Source: Gammaproteobacteria bacterium (lineage in GTDB: Bacteria > Pseudomonadota > Gammaproteobacteria > Steroidobacterales > GCA-2729495). Taken from it: 64,000 nt of DNA. Position numbers and translations under genes: made by a program. A model generated the notes under the pieces. The model had not been told where the DNA came from and made no database searches. It saw only the letters and a list, made by a program, of their open reading frames with translations. Below are positions 63,692-64,000 of this stretch, one piece after another. Positions within the stretch are counted from its first letter, which is position 1. Each line of letters opens with the position of its first letter. The stretch is taken from the NCBI GenBank assembly GCA_014337915.1, contig QUBU01000001.1, positions 124,001-188,000 on the forward strand, given 5' to 3'.

Positions 63692-64000
63692 CTAGCCGGT
63701 CTGGCGCGCCGGCGGCAGGCCCAGGGCCCGTTCGCGCAGCGCGGCGATGCGATCCCGCAACGCCGCCGCCTCCTCGAATTCGAGGTTGCGGGCATGCTCG
63801 TGCATGCGCTTTTCCAGCCGCCGCAGTTCCTGCGCCGTACGTTCCGGGCCCAGGCTGGCGTATTGCGCGGCGGCGGGCTCGGCCACCCTGCGCCGCTCGC
63901 GCCCCCGCCCCCGGCCACCCGCCTCGCTGCGTGCCCCCTCGAGGATGTCGCGCACTGCCTTGCGGATGGTCACCGGCACGATGCCATGCTGCTCGTTGTA
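63692..64000 (-). CDS. uvrB: UvrABC excinuclease subunit B, C-terminal part
   Basis: About 102 C-terminal residues are visible; the frame is open to the window end. YNEQHGIVPVTIRKAVRDI is the conserved end of helicase domain VI of UvrB. After a Gly/Arg-rich linker comes the UVR domain (ELRRLEKRMHEHARNLEFEEAAALRDRIAALRE) that contacts UvrA and UvrC. UvrB loads on damaged DNA in nucleotide excision repair. The linker is longer and more basic than in E. coli. Confidence 0.96.
   Translation of the reverse strand, partial: YNEQHGIVPVTIRKAVRDILEGARSEAGGRGRGRERRRVAEPAAAQYASLGPERTAQELRRLEKRMHEHARNLEFEEAAALRDRIAALRERALGLPPARQTG

Overview
The window is high-GC gammaproteobacterial chromosome. The conserved block at the right end (uvrB, tRNA-Val, thrS, infC, rpmI, rplT, pheS, pheT, ihfA, merR, tRNA-Pro) is a gammaproteobacterial arrangement. 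A fused aspartokinase-diaminopimelate decarboxylase and a TrpR-like gene heading the his operon point toward Xanthomonadales or a neighbouring order such as Steroidobacterales or Nevskiales. That placement is inferred from gene content, not from a search. There is no CRISPR array, phage or intact insertion sequence. The only repeat-type element I found is a 96-bp perfect inverted repeat at 54735-54830.

Layout. 1-1020: tail of a type II secretion operon (gspM, gspN). 1017-10512 (minus): sulfurtransferase, lipoprotein, uncharacterised protein, alanine-type aminotransferase, and an AddB-like/AddA-like nuclease-helicase pair. 10660-13587 (plus): etfB, etfA and a drug-type MFS pump. 13594-28400: an accessory catabolic region with an SDR, an ACS-type MFS importer, a peroxiredoxin, a membrane protein, aldehyde dehydrogenase, aldo/keto reductase, IclR regulator, hydantoinase/oxoprolinase-type HyuA and HyuB, HMG-CoA-lyase-type aldolase, CaiB-type CoA transferase, a VOC protein and a 2Fe-2S ferredoxin. 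28554-32390 (minus): a TonB-ExbB-ExbD-ExbD-TPR energy-transduction operon.

32820-50744 is mostly amino-acid biosynthesis: ilvE-leuCDB, metB (minus), yerC-hisGDCBHAFE, an Ada-type alkyltransferase, lysC-lysA fusion (minus) and ilvD (minus). 50840-55866 holds an FAD-linked oxidase, a class III nucleotide-cyclase-like protein coupled to a nitrilase-fold protein with two of three catalytic residues replaced, the inverted repeat, and a cupin protein. 56056 to the end is the translation/DNA-repair block.

Points that most deserve a second look: (1) hisF has no ATG, GTG or TTG start and appears to begin at ATT, 8 nt after a strong Shine-Dalgarno, the same architecture as infC here (ATC); (2) a TrpR-operator-like dyad (7-4-7) lies inside the predicted promoter of the his operon, just before its TrpR-like first gene; (3) the lysC-lysA leader has mutually exclusive hairpins, an intrinsic terminator and a short ORF that looks leaderless, consistent with transcription attenuation; (4) the cyclase-like/pseudo-nitrilase pair; (5) the HyuAB/lyase/CoA-transferase cluster, whose substrate cannot be assigned.
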